Below, in pieces: positions 11,553-21,187 of a stretch of DNA of 64,000 nt. The notes under the pieces were generated by a model. It ran no database searches, was not told the DNA's origin, and saw nothing but the letters and a program-made list of their open reading frames with translations. Position numbers and translations under genes: made by a program. Within the stretch, counting starts at the first letter, position 1. Every line of letters starts with the position of its first letter. Source of the DNA: Zymoseptoria tritici IPO323 (lineage: Eukaryota > Ascomycota > Dothideomycetes > Mycosphaerellales > Mycosphaerellaceae); assembly GCF_000219625.1 (NCBI RefSeq), contig NC_018212.1, positions 930,001 to 994,000 on the forward strand, given 5' to 3'.

Positions 11553-11708
11553 TGTCACGGCTTAATGAAAGAGAGGCGTGATTCCAATAACTCGGTGAAT
11601 AGACAAGTTGATATACAGTGCTAAGAAGAGAGTCTGAGAAGGACTGAACTATATAGATGTTGCGGCCTGAGGCACCACCTCCGAGGTGGGCAGGGGCCGG
11701 CCGTGACA
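11553..11708 (-). repeat. gypsy 5' LTR
   Basis: 156 bp matching 3713-3868 with one mismatch. Here the variable site has A where the other LTR has G; on the minus strand this is TCA to TTA, the CpA-to-TpA change typical of RIP. It is followed at 11709 by the AAGAG target duplication. Confidence 0.92.
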
Positions 11709-11713
11709 AAGAG

Positions 11714-14700
11714 GATTGCGATCCCGCCGCTTTCTATTGCTAGGTATAACCCTCTAGGGGCGTACTAATTAATTAAGTATTAAACGGTCTGTATGTTATC
11801 TCCTATTAATCGTTTCGGTAAGAAAGCCGATTAATAGGCGCTAATTACACAGCTAAGTGCCTTTACGAGGCGCTGCATTAATATCTCTATGTAGATTTTG
11901 TAGTCTACATTTATTAAGGCTAGGGGGCAGTACATCTTTAGGTTAGACCTGTAGCCTTTGTCCTTAAAGAGTATTGTTAATACCCTATCGGTCTATTCTT
12001 CTAGAAGTCCCTAGCGTTACTATATTGAGCGGTATAGTTCTGCAAGGTAGTAACAGATAGGCGGATTACCCTCCCTGTCTCCTTCCGTTCTGTCTTTGTT
12101 TCCCTATTAAGTACTAAGTGCTTTATAAAATTCACTTAGTATGCTATTAATACTAGGCGACTTCCTAACGGCCGTACGACGGATTAATCGCAGAACTTCT
12201 CGGGGTGTAATTACCGCCGTTAGTTCGCTCGCACATCTGCTAGGGATAACTTTAAGTAACTTTAATAGCATTAATGCACGGTTAGCATAGTTTAACACCT
12301 TCTCGTTGTATAATGTTGCGTAAAACTCTGCTGTAATACGTAGCATTTTAGTCGACTCCTTATAAATAGTGCCGTCTATGTCCTTTAATTTAGTAATAAA
12401 TTGTAGTCGGAATAACTTCGCTTTCGCGTAAAACTACCTAGTCGGGCGTTCGTTATATAGTTAAGCTTTTGCAAAGGAGGCATAAGTGTAGGACTTGTAC
12501 TTCTAGTTCGCGAGGCAGAGCTGTTGTACATTAATTGCCGCGAGTTTCGCTTCGATAACCGGGTCTAGTATTCCTACTACCCTCGTTCGAATAAACTTAA
12601 GGCGTCTTCTTTCTAGGTTAAAAGAGAGCTTCCTACAGGACTTTAAAAGCCCGCGCGACGCCTCTTAAAAGCCCTTCTGGATGTCTGCCTTAAACTTAGA
12701 CTACTTAGGTAGGGGGGCCTTACCTAGTAGTCGTTATAGCGCTTATAGCAGTTTAGGTAGAATTGTCGTCTGTTAAAGCATAGTCGGGTTTAGTCTCTAT
12801 CTGCCCGGTCCTTTCTTAACATCCTCGGTTGCTTCCTTTAGGCATATCTTAACTAGGCGGTAATCTGAATTCAGTACCGTTTCGATAGACTATCTACTAG
12901 TTATTAGCTATATTCCTTTACTAACGTATATATAGTTAATTCTGGATACAGGGTTGTTCTTAGGTACAAAGGTGAAGTCGACTTCGTTAGGGTGCTCCCT
13001 ACGCTAGCCGTCGATGTAGTTAGTCTAATTATCGCCGAGTGCGGAGATTAGGTCTTGTTGTGCTGCAACTGCTAAGGGACGATATTTAGAGGCCGTTCTC
13101 TTGTTAATTAGGTCGGTGCACTAGTTCTAATCTCCGCCTAAGATGTTATATTGTACTGTTATTTTGTTAGACCTTATCTCTTCCGCAAGGGCACGCTGCT
13201 ACGTAGGTCGGAGATTAGGGTTCGCTATATAGTATATATTAGCAAGAGTGAGTTTCTTGCCTCTACTTATTACCTTTGTTACGAGCACCCTGCCGTCTGG
13301 GTTAGCATAGACAGTCTTGTCCGAGTCCTAGTCCGTAGTTACTGTGTTAATTATCGTTATCATACTACCGTATCTACCGTTTAGATTACTATAATTTACA
13401 GCAGATATTAAAGGGTAGTTAGACAACAGTTCTTCTGCGATGTCCTTATTAAGCTAAGTTTCCTAGGCGAAAAGGATATCTAGACGGTTAGTTCGCATTA
13501 TGTTAAACATTTTACGGAACCGGGCAGGGTTACGGATAGAGTAGACATTTTGCGATGCAATTAGTATATTAACATTTATTATCTAAGGTTGGGTTTGGCG
13601 TTAAGGAGCCCTTTAAGCCTCTGTTATCTATAAAAGAACATACCGGTAAAGCGAGGGCACTCCTATATTAAGTAGTTGTTACCCGCGCCGCACACGGAAC
13701 ATTTGCTTAAAGAGTCTACTGCCCTAAACTTAGCTATAAACGAAGATAAATGTCCTTCCTTTAGGGGGCCGAGCGGGAGGTTAAAGCTATACAGCCTAAT
13801 CTCCTTCTCGAACACTACTATTACTCGCGCACCGACAGCTCGTCCTACCGTAAGTCGCCCGAACTAGAAGTTCGAGTCGGCATTACGGCGCGCTTTAAGG
13901 CTGAAGATTTAACAACATAGGGTGTAGTCTGCGTCTGCAGTAATAAAGTTAGCTATAAATACCTTTAGGCTACCGGTGCGAAATATGTTAACTTGTACCG
14001 GGAGGTCCCTAATAGTAAACGTCGTGTTGTCCGCCAAAAGGGCTTGTTCCTTAGTAAAACATTAAGCTACCTATCCCTTCGAATTACAGGGAGCCCAGGA
14101 CTTTAACGCATTAGTCTCGATCGTCGTCGACGTTAACCTATTAAACACCTCTATATTAGAGGGTCCTTTTAATAGGTTATTAGCGGGTCTAAGTTCGACT
14201 AGCATGCGGAGAAAGAGCTAGGTTCTATCGCTATAATTCGAGTCGGTCGAGTCGGTTAGGCGCATCGGCTAACCCTTGCGGGATGCCGTTGCGGCCTTCT
14301 TCGTCTACTTAGTCTTAACTTTCGACACCGTAGCTAGTGTAGATTACTTCGGATTTGGCAGCTCGGTAACTAGGGTAGGTGTTAAAATCGATAAGCTTTA
14401 AAGGGAGTCCGCCAAACTAGCGGCGGTTCCTACCTTTAAGCCCTTTTTTCCTCGTCGCCTCTTCTTAGGCTGTTTTGCTAGGGAGGCCTACGCCGAGGCG
14501 AGCGCTAGTCTCTTCCTACTTTTGTTCGGAACGCTAGACGCTATAGCAGGGTTAGTCGGAGGTCCTATCGACGACCTAAAGGTAAAATTATCCGTAGGGC
14601 GGGGAATTATAGGTCGCGGTAAGGGAGTTAGCGTTGTAGGAGAATCCTACGTCGCCTCGTCCTCTACTACGTCCTCTATTTCCTCGTCGGCTTCGTTAAC

Positions 14701-15800
14701 CGTACCGTTTAGTTAGTCGCTTAGGTTATTAATTATTAGAGCGTCCTCCGTGCTAGTAGCGGGCGTAGGTGTTTTGCCCCGAGCTATGCTCGGGCCTACT
14801 TCTACTAGCGTAGCGGCGTTCTTCCGAGATGCCTCCTCTACGCGGCGTTCTTTTAATTCTTTTTTCTCGCTTCGTCTTCGCAGCTTTTTAGCTTAGCGTC
14901 TTTTATAGTCGTCTATATTAGCTACCTAGCCTCCCGGCGTAGTAAGATTAGGCAAGTTAGACATTTTAGCAAAAAGGCTCTAACAATTAGGTGCAATTAG
15001 AGCGGCTTGTTGCGAGGTAGTTGTTTTAGACTAAGCAGTAGTGCCTTGTTTTAATCTAGCTTTTAGTTTAGGTAGGGCAGGCTAGGCTCGGAAGTTCCAA
15101 GATAATTTGTTAATAGGCGAGGCTCGTAGTTAATTCTTAGTAAACTGTCTATTAACGAGTGCGCGGCCCTACTCTATTATAACTTTTTCTAAAGTGTGCG
15201 TGTGCCGAGGCTAAGACATCGATAGTCTAATAATCGCTAGGGGGCTATAGATCGGTATATACTTCGGTTGTACTTCTTTATTAATTCGGAGGCTTTTTGC
15301 AGGGTTTAACCCCTTTATACGGAGCACTGCTAATCCTTTTAGTAGGCCTAATAGGTATATAGCCTAGTAATCTCGGAACATTACGCTATTAATTAGCATA
15401 CCTCGTATCGAAATTGCTACGGAGATCGAGGTTTTCTAACTAGAGTAACCCTATTATTCCTGTCGGGAATAAGAGAATCTCTTAGCTAGAAAACGCACAA
15501 ACGTTAAATTAAGACCAGATAGTCTAAATTATAGAGGTCTGTTAATTCCGTAGAAATTAGAAGGGACGTAGCGAAGAACAGAGGGCGAAAGGCGTTAATT
15601 ACCTAGCATCCTGTTAGTGTAGGTCTGTATCGTCCTTTCTACTTAGTTTCGGTCGCGAGACTTAGCTAATTAATCCCTTAGAGCGTCTACGGAGAGGCAA
15701 CGATAATGCGCTTAGAAGTAACAGGCGGCTAACAACCTGTTACTTCCTAGATCGGTCGTCAATTCAGCTCAAGAGCATGAATCGTTTCCCTCCCATAGGG
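11714..15800 (-). pseudogene. LINE 5' part: ORF1, endonuclease and RT N-terminus (RIP-inactivated)
   Basis: This is the right fragment of the LINE. At 12107-12346 a 79-codon open piece contains EFYATLYNEK and AVRKSPSINSILSEFYKAL, the conserved lead-in to LINE reverse transcriptase. At 13121-13148 an APE-type endonuclease motif reads ILGGD-stop-N. Near 13690-13730 a cysteine cluster (C-x2-C...C) may be the zinc knuckle closing ORF1. Beyond 14 kb only degenerate sequence remains. About 60 bases at the right edge (15740-15800) look less mutated and form the element's 5' end. Confidence 0.72.
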
Positions 15801-15815
15801 AGTCTCCGGATGATC
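15801..15815. repeat. LINE target-site duplication, right copy
   Basis: Exact repeat of the 15 bases at 1213-1227; it marks where ordinary locus sequence resumes. Confidence 0.85.
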
Positions 15816-16222
15816 GAAGGGAGTGGGCGTGTTCAAACACGACAAGCGGTCGAGTTTGTGGTAAGGATGAACATGTGTCTTGGTGGTCCAGGAGCAGACT
15901 CCGGACTGCTGACATCGTATTCCCATATTTTTGCACCTGCTAGCGAGCAACCACAGAGTCTAGAACGGTGATCGATGCGCATGTAAAAAGTTCACCGGAC
16001 CAGCGCTCTCGCAACAGACTTCCGCTTGTGAGCGATGTGACCTGATTATTCTCAGATGCCGTTCTGAGATTCTGAGAATCTGCAAGGGGAGTGATGAGAA
16101 GGGAAGCGAATGACCACATAAAACTTCCCGGCATCTGCTCGGTCGGCCAGGTCTGAAATCCTCCAACACCTCCTGGCAAATCGAATCAAGATACCCACAA
16201 GCAACCAGCTTCAAGCGCAGCA
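15816..16222. other. promoter region of defensin-like gene 2
   Basis: Non-repetitive sequence between the LINE and the second defensin-like ATG. No gene is supported. The LINE end lies about 410 bp from the start codon, so the LINE may have displaced distal promoter elements. Confidence 0.4.
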
Positions 16223-16528
16223 ATGAAACTCATCACTCTCATCGCCGTCTTCGTCAGTCTCGTGGCGCCTTTTGTTGCAGTAAGATGTCCTCTCCTCCTT
16301 CGAAGAGGTTTCAGACTGCTAACTCGAGGCATCAGGCATGCAACAACCCTGATTGCAACGCCATGTGCATCAGAGATGGTCATCGGTATGGCGGTGCATG
16401 GTATGATTCACCCTCGCCTCCTCTCCCTCACTGTCAGAAAGCATGCGTATCAACGCTGACCGGTCCTGCTCAGCGGAAATGCCGACTGCATGTGCTTCAA
16501 AAAGCCCGGAGGTGGTTCTCCGCCATGA
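16223..16528 (+). CDS. small secreted six-cysteine peptide, CS-alpha-beta defensin-like (gene 2)
   Basis: Three exons: 16223-16279, 16336-16400 and 16474-16528, giving 58 residues. Intron 1 starts GTAAGA, has a GCTAAC branch site and ends CATCAG; intron 2 starts GTATGA, has GCTGAC and ends CTCAG. Residues 1-19 are a signal peptide (MKLITLIAVFVSLVAPFVA). Cysteines fall at residues 21, 26, 30, 41, 46 and 48: C-x4-C-x3-C-x10-C-x4-C-x1-C, the same frame as gene 1 with one extra residue in the long loop. A short Lys/Pro/Gly tail follows the last cysteine. Both introns sit at the same places and phases as in gene 1, so the two are old tandem duplicates now 16 kb apart because of the transposons. 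Function is not shown by the sequence. Confidence 0.75.
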
Positions 16529-17230
16529 TGGAGGATCCGAGGCAAATTGTGCCCAGAGGCGTGGTCAGTTCTTACCAGCTGCATGCATGAGTCGCAGCAT
16601 CTCTTTCTTTCGAAGGGTCTTCAGCCACTTGTCGTGACATGTCTGGACCCGGTAGATATCAGCAGTAGCTTAGAAATCCACTCAACTACGCTGTTCATGT
16701 GCTGGTTCTGAACCCACTGGCTTTTTCGACGATGTACTGACTCGACGTTGGTGAAATTACTCCATGGGCATTTATCGTACTTGTGCGGCCTTGATTCGAC
16801 TTTGAAGCCGTGAGGCGTTCTGCACGCATTGTTCCGCTCTGTCAGTCTGGTGACGTGTCGAACCGGCGATGGAGCGCAACCCGCAAGAGAGACTACGATT
16901 TGCCGGTTCGCGTACATCGAAGACTCGACAGTGATCGCCCGTTCGTCCAGGTCGCATGTCGTCGTGGGATCAAGTACTGACATTAGGGTGTGCGGGAGGG
17001 AGCCGAGATAGTCGATATATTGGTTAAGGCCTAGTACGAATGTTAGCTGTATGCGTACAGCGACGCACTTTTGCACTAACAGGAGCCCTGGCAGAACATC
17101 CGCTTTTCTAGCTGGCTCCGTTGGCTGTTGCGCTCCTATGCCGGTTCGACACATCAATTCCAAGGGCAAAAGATTCCATGATGTAGTCCTTGTATCCCGC
17201 TTCGTCATGGTCACCACGCGCTCGTAGTCC
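16529..17230. other. intergenic between convergent genes
   Basis: Contains a 210-codon open minus frame (16621-17253) whose first codon is GTG and which has no recognisable domain or signal peptide. I see nothing else. It should hold the 3' UTRs of the two convergent neighbours. Confidence 0.4.
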
Positions 17231-18178
17231 TCATCCGCACCTATCACCACCACGCGCCTTCCTCATCTGTCCAACCCATCCCCTCACATCCGGTAAAGCA
17301 ACATTCAACCTCCTCGCAATCTCCGGCGACGACAAGCCCTCGCCATGCAGCTCCTTAATCCGCTCCAGCAAACCTTCGTTCAGCGGAGATCCACGCCTCA
17401 AAGCGTCCGGCCGGAGAGCATAATACCGATTCTGAACACCACGACCGGAAGGCCGACCAAGACGTCTCGCAATCTCAACCCAGCTGAGGTGAAGCTCCTC
17501 TCGCCACTCCACGATGTTGCAATCCTCTGATTCACTGTAAGCCCTTCGTTCCCTCCGCCGTTCAGCCGCGGCCTCATCAGCTACATGCGATGCTTTCCGC
17601 TGTTCCCACGCCAGTCGATTCCGGATTTGTCGCTCGGTGAACGTATCCTTGTACATCAATGCTATCTGAGAGATGGAAATGCCAGCGTCGCGAGCAGCTA
17701 GCACTTTTTCGATGATCTCCTTGGTGAAGACGCGATTGCGCCGGTGCTCGGGGGAGGTTTGACAGTCTTTCTGATATCGAATGAGATGTTTCATGACGCC
17801 CCTCTCGGTTCGACCAGGTAGGTGCCGGCTGATCTGGTTGTTCGATTTTCCTTCTTTCATGAGCTGGACGGCCAGGTCAGATTCCTTCTGCGCCCAGGGA
17901 GATCCCACTTTACAGCGCGGGCTTGTGTGGAAACCTCGATACCAGGTTGGTGCCCAGGCTGGTGATGGGATTGGAGCATTTTGCAAGCCATGCGGGATGT
18001 TGGAGAGCCATTGTTTCTGGCCTCTCAACAGCGAGAGGCAAAGACCTCTCATGAGAATCGATTCATGAAGTGTGGCATTGTTGATGAAACATTCGCACGT
18101 TGTTGTTGTGATGTTGTAGATTGATCCGAAGTCTGGGAGCTTCCATCCTTTCCAGGATTGGATCACGCTACTCTGCAT
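17231..18178 (-). CDS. multi-repeat Myb/SANT-like protein with probable mitochondrial presequence
   Basis: A single open frame of 315 residues. An in-frame ATG at 18052 (Met43) is the more likely start, because the sequence after it is Arg/Leu/Ser-rich and ends in RGFHTSPR, a common style of mitochondrial presequence. Then come four helix-turn-helix repeats of about 43 residues, roughly at 94-136, 150-192, 213-256 and 264-306, each with a G-x-S/T-x-x-x-I-A turn and a second-helix R/L/V pattern. The third is the most Myb-like (AYSESEDCNIVEW...IARRLGR). The first tryptophan of each repeat is often replaced. It lies 78 bp downstream of the aminopeptidase on the same strand and shares its architecture with the genes at 46421 and 47972. 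DNA-binding and mitochondrial location are inference. Confidence 0.75.
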   Translation of the reverse strand: MQSSVIQSWKGWKLPDFGSIYNITTTTCECFINNATLHESILMRGLCLSLLRGQKQWLSNIPHGLQNAPIPSPAWAPTWYRGFHTSPRCKVGSPWAQKESDLAVQLMKEGKSNNQISRHLPGRTERGVMKHLIRYQKDCQTSPEHRRNRVFTKEIIEKVLAARDAGISISQIALMYKDTFTERQIRNRLAWEQRKASHVADEAAAERRRERRAYSESEDCNIVEWREELHLSWVEIARRLGRPSGRGVQNRYYALRPDALRRGSPLNEGLLERIKELHGEGLSSPEIARRLNVALPDVRGWVGQMRKARGGDRCG

Positions 18179-18256
18179 GACTAAGCTGGAATACCTTCTG
18201 CTCAGCAGCGCCTACATCTTCTAGCATCTACAGCCGCTCAAGATCTATGCACACAT

Positions 18257-21187
18257 CTACAAGTACTTGTTGTCCCTCAACCACTTCTCAACATCCTTCT
18301 CATCTCTCTTGATCCATCCCATCTTCGCCCTCACAGCATCAAAGCTCTGCGCCAAATTGCGGTCAAAGCCCTTTGTGCTCTTTCCCTCGAAGAACTTCTC
18401 CACATCCTTCAGCTGCTCCTCCTTTGTGAAACCACTCGTGGCCATGCTTACAGTGCTGCCGAGCAGTGTGAAGCTCGGCGGCATCTTCTCGCGCAGCAGC
18501 TCCCAGTTCTCCTTCATCCATGCCCAGAATGCTTCGATGCCCTCGCGGTGGGCACGGAGCCCGGCGAGTGGGATGTAGATGTCTTGCTCCTTGACGTGCT
18601 TGCTGAGGGAGTAGGCGAGCGAGCGCTGGATGAGTTCGGGGTCGCGTGCACGGCCGAGAGAGCGGAGGGCCACGTTGCGCTCGTCGCTGGTCTTGGCTGT
18701 CTCGTATTCCTTGACGAGGATGTCATACTCCTTCTTGCCACCGTATTGGAGAACGACGGCATAGACGCTTCCTCTCAGATTGGGGTGAAGAGCGGAACGA
18801 TCGCCAGCGGCGAACTTCTCGAACATGTCGAAAGCGGCAGCCTTGGCCTTCTCGTCACCGGCAGCAGCGGCATTGCCGAACATGAGCGACTTGAACTGCT
18901 GCTCGATGTGGCCGTCATCTTCCTTGAAGGTCCAGCCAAGCTTGTGCGCTACATTGGAGACGAGGTCACGTTGGAAAGCCTTGAGAGCGTCCTTGACCTT
19001 ATCGTCCTCGAAGATCCAAGCGGCGCGGACAGCTCCGATGCGCGCAGTAATCTCATCCCAGACAACAAAGTCAGGCTCGGTGTCAAAGCCCTTCAGAAGT
19101 GAGAGGAGACCGTCAGTCTTCGAGTATCCAGCAGCGGACAGAGCACCAGCATCAGCAATCATGCCAGCGCGGTCCTCAACGGTGAGGAGTCCTGCCTTGG
19201 CATTCTCACCCAGCTTGGTCAGCCTCTCAGCAGTGTATGATGTCCGGTAAATGCCAGAGTGGTCTGCGTTGAGCTTGAAGAAGTCCAGGTCGGGTACTTT
19301 GAAGCTCTGCTCGCGCTTGTTGAGGGTGAGCTCCTCATCCACGCCGTTCTTGGTCCGCAGGCCGAGGAACACAGGGAAGAGAGTCTTATCCTCCTCTGGC
19401 TTGACATCAGCAGTGCGCAGGAAGCGGTTTTGCTTGACATTGATGGAGCTGGATGAGGCGTCCTCCGTCACGCTGACGACTGGAAAACCAATGTTCTTTG
19501 TCCAGATGTCTGCAATGCGTTCCACGTCCTTTCCACTGGCGTCACTCAGAGAAGCCCAAAGATCACCAGTGGTAGTGTTTCCGTAAGCGTGCTTCTTCAG
19601 GTAACGGCGAATGCCCTCCATGAAGACATCCTCGCCCAGGTATTTTGAGACCATGCGGATGACACAAGATCCTTTGGAGTAAGAAATGGCGTCGAAGATC
19701 TGGTTGATCTCGTCTGCACGCTTGACTGGAACCTCAATCGGATGAGAGCTGCGCAGCGAATCCAGACCAAGAGCGGATTGCAGGTTGTCCGTGACATAGC
19801 CTTGCCATACCTTCCACTCGGGGTAAAAGATGTTGCAGCTGTACCACGACATCCATGTAGCAAATCCCTCGTTCAACCACAAGCCATCCCAGAAGTCCAT
19901 GGTAACCAAGTTACCGAACCATTGGTGGGCAAGCTCGTGCTGAACGACCTCTGCCACGCGCTGCTTGGTCGATGCGGAGACGTTCTTCTCATCCAGCAGC
20001 AGATCGACAACGCGGTATGTGACCAGTCCCCAGTTCTCCATAGCACCGGCCGAGAAGTCAGGAATAGCAACCATGTCCATCTTAGGAAGTGGGAACTCGC
20101 TGGCGAATTGCTTCTCGTAGAACTCCAGCGTCTTGGCTGCGAGCTCAGCGGAGAAAGTTCCGTGGTTGATATCCTTGTCCGGCGTGCAGAATACTCGGAC
20201 GGGAATGCGGAAGGTGTTCGTCTCATGGACCTTGAGCTCACCGACGATGAAGGCGAGGAGGTATGTGGACATGAGAGGAGTCTTGTTGAATGTGACAGCC
20301 TTGCGCTTCTTTCCGGTGACCGCAGAGTCAACCTGCTTCTCGCTGGCAACGTCCATATTGCTGAGACAGGTCATCTTCTCGTCCGCGATGAGCGTCACGG
20401 TGAAGGTAGCCTTGAGAGCAGGCTCGTCCATACAGGGGAACGCTCTCCGACAATCTGTCGGCTCCATTTGAGTTGTAGCAATCCAAGCATCTTCTCCGTT
20501 CTCGCCCTTGTACGACGAGCGATAAAATCCAGCCATGTTGTCATTCAACGTGCCCACAAACTTCTGAATCAACTTTGCCTTTGTGCCCGCTGGGATTGTC
20601 TGATCAAACTCGATCTTCGTAGTCTGGGAGTCGGCATCGTGCGTGATCTTCGGCGATGATGAGATGACACTCTCTCCAGATAGAACCTTCGTCTCCTTGA
20701 TGTCAATGTCCAACGAGTTGACCGATATCGATGTTGTGTCCTCCACCACGTCCAGCTCGATCTCGACTGCGCCGTCGTACTTGAAGGTCTCGAAGTTCGG
20801 CTCGAGTGTCAAGTCGTAGTGAAGCGGCTTCACGTTCTTCGGCAGAACCTCTCTTCCCATGGTGATGTCCATGTTGGCGCCGGCCACGTCGGCCTCGCGA
20901 TGACCTTGACACATGGCTGATCGACGATGGGAGCAGTGTCTTTTGGTGATGGATGGGAGGTTTCGGGTGATGCGTGATGTTGAGGATCGTGGGGTGATTG
21001 AGCGAGCAGTGGAGGCGTTGTTTGACAGACTCCGGTGAGTAATTCGAGCAAAGGCGGTCAAGGTGGAGTTGTTGTTGTAGCTGTGGTGTTTGGAGAGGAT
21101 AGCGGGTCCAGATCTGAAGGAGGGGCAGGATCTCAGTGCGGCGAGGCTCTTGCCCGCATTGACAAGTGAGGGAACCGTGGACCGCAT
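18257..21187 (-). CDS. APE2: M1-family zinc aminopeptidase (Ape2/Aap1 type)
   Basis: One uninterrupted frame of 976 residues. The exopeptidase motif GAMENWG is at 381-387 and the zinc site HELAH at 417-421, with the third ligand Glu440 in WLNEGFATW. The family removes N-terminal amino acids from peptides; yeast Ape2 and Aap1 are the close relatives, and the C-terminal ERAP1-like helical half is complete. The conserved core starts near residue 114 (VLPKNVKPLHYDL). The first 90 residues are Ser/Arg-rich and poor in acidic residues, like a mitochondrial leader, and internal methionines at 92 and 106 could give a shorter cytosolic form. Codon use is strongly biased to C-ending codons, suggesting good expression. 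Ape2 and Aap1 cannot be told apart from sequence alone. Confidence 0.95.
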   Translation of the reverse strand: MRSTVPSLVNAGKSLAALRSCPSFRSGPAILSKHHSYNNNSTLTAFARITHRSLSNNASTARSITPRSSTSRITRNLPSITKRHCSHRRSAMCQGHREADVAGANMDITMGREVLPKNVKPLHYDLTLEPNFETFKYDGAVEIELDVVEDTTSISVNSLDIDIKETKVLSGESVISSSPKITHDADSQTTKIEFDQTIPAGTKAKLIQKFVGTLNDNMAGFYRSSYKGENGEDAWIATTQMEPTDCRRAFPCMDEPALKATFTVTLIADEKMTCLSNMDVASEKQVDSAVTGKKRKAVTFNKTPLMSTYLLAFIVGELKVHETNTFRIPVRVFCTPDKDINHGTFSAELAAKTLEFYEKQFASEFPLPKMDMVAIPDFSAGAMENWGLVTYRVVDLLLDEKNVSASTKQRVAEVVQHELAHQWFGNLVTMDFWDGLWLNEGFATWMSWYSCNIFYPEWKVWQGYVTDNLQSALGLDSLRSSHPIEVPVKRADEINQIFDAISYSKGSCVIRMVSKYLGEDVFMEGIRRYLKKHAYGNTTTGDLWASLSDASGKDVERIADIWTKNIGFPVVSVTEDASSSSINVKQNRFLRTADVKPEEDKTLFPVFLGLRTKNGVDEELTLNKREQSFKVPDLDFFKLNADHSGIYRTSYTAERLTKLGENAKAGLLTVEDRAGMIADAGALSAAGYSKTDGLLSLLKGFDTEPDFVVWDEITARIGAVRAAWIFEDDKVKDALKAFQRDLVSNVAHKLGWTFKEDDGHIEQQFKSLMFGNAAAAGDEKAKAAAFDMFEKFAAGDRSALHPNLRGSVYAVVLQYGGKKEYDILVKEYETAKTSDERNVALRSLGRARDPELIQRSLAYSLSKHVKEQDIYIPLAGLRAHREGIEAFWAWMKENWELLREKMPPSFTLLGSTVSMATSGFTKEEQLKDVEKFFEGKSTKGFDRNLAQSFDAVRAKMGWIKRDEKDVEKWLRDNKYL

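Larger units (their letters stand above)
3713..11708 (-). mobile_element. Ty3/gypsy chromovirus LTR retrotransposon nested in the LINE
   Basis: The element is 7,996 bp, bounded by 156-bp direct LTRs that start TGTCACGG and end CCGTGACA, with a 5-bp target duplication AAGAG at 3708-3712 and 11709-11713. On the minus strand the order is gag (10688 down to about 8502), protease and reverse transcriptase (8472-7039), RT connection and RNase H (6945-6217), integrase (6024-4669) and a C-terminal chromodomain (about 4790-4550), the gypsy order with a chromovirus tail. The frame is broken by many TAG/TAA codons arising from CAG/CAA/TGG, so no full polyprotein is possible. The LTRs differ at one base, so insertion is recent compared with the heavily decayed host LINE. 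Confidence 0.93.
1228..15800 (-). mobile_element. Tad1-like non-LTR retrotransposon (LINE), RIP-degraded, split by a gypsy element
   Basis: After removing the nested gypsy element (3713-11708 plus one 5-bp duplication) about 6.6 kb of LINE remains, near full length for Tad1-like elements. On the minus strand, reading right to left, I see an endonuclease motif ILGGD(stop)N at 13121-13148, an N-terminal reverse-transcriptase stretch at 12107-12346, the RT motif GVH(stop)GDPISCPLYVA at 3486-3535 and the YADN catalytic motif near 3391-3412. Nearly all glutamine and tryptophan positions in these motifs are TAG/TAA stops, TA is very frequent and CA/TG scarce while CG is kept: the RIP pattern. Flanked by 15-bp duplications. 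No part can encode a working protein. Confidence 0.88.

Noticed and set aside
16621..17253. 210-codon minus-strand frame
   Set aside because: Begins with GTG, has no domain or leader, and composition is unlike the neighbours; left as uncertain noncoding.
19742..20659. 305-codon plus-strand open frame
   Set aside because: Exact antisense shadow of the aminopeptidase gene, whose GC-rich third positions keep the opposite strand open; no domain.
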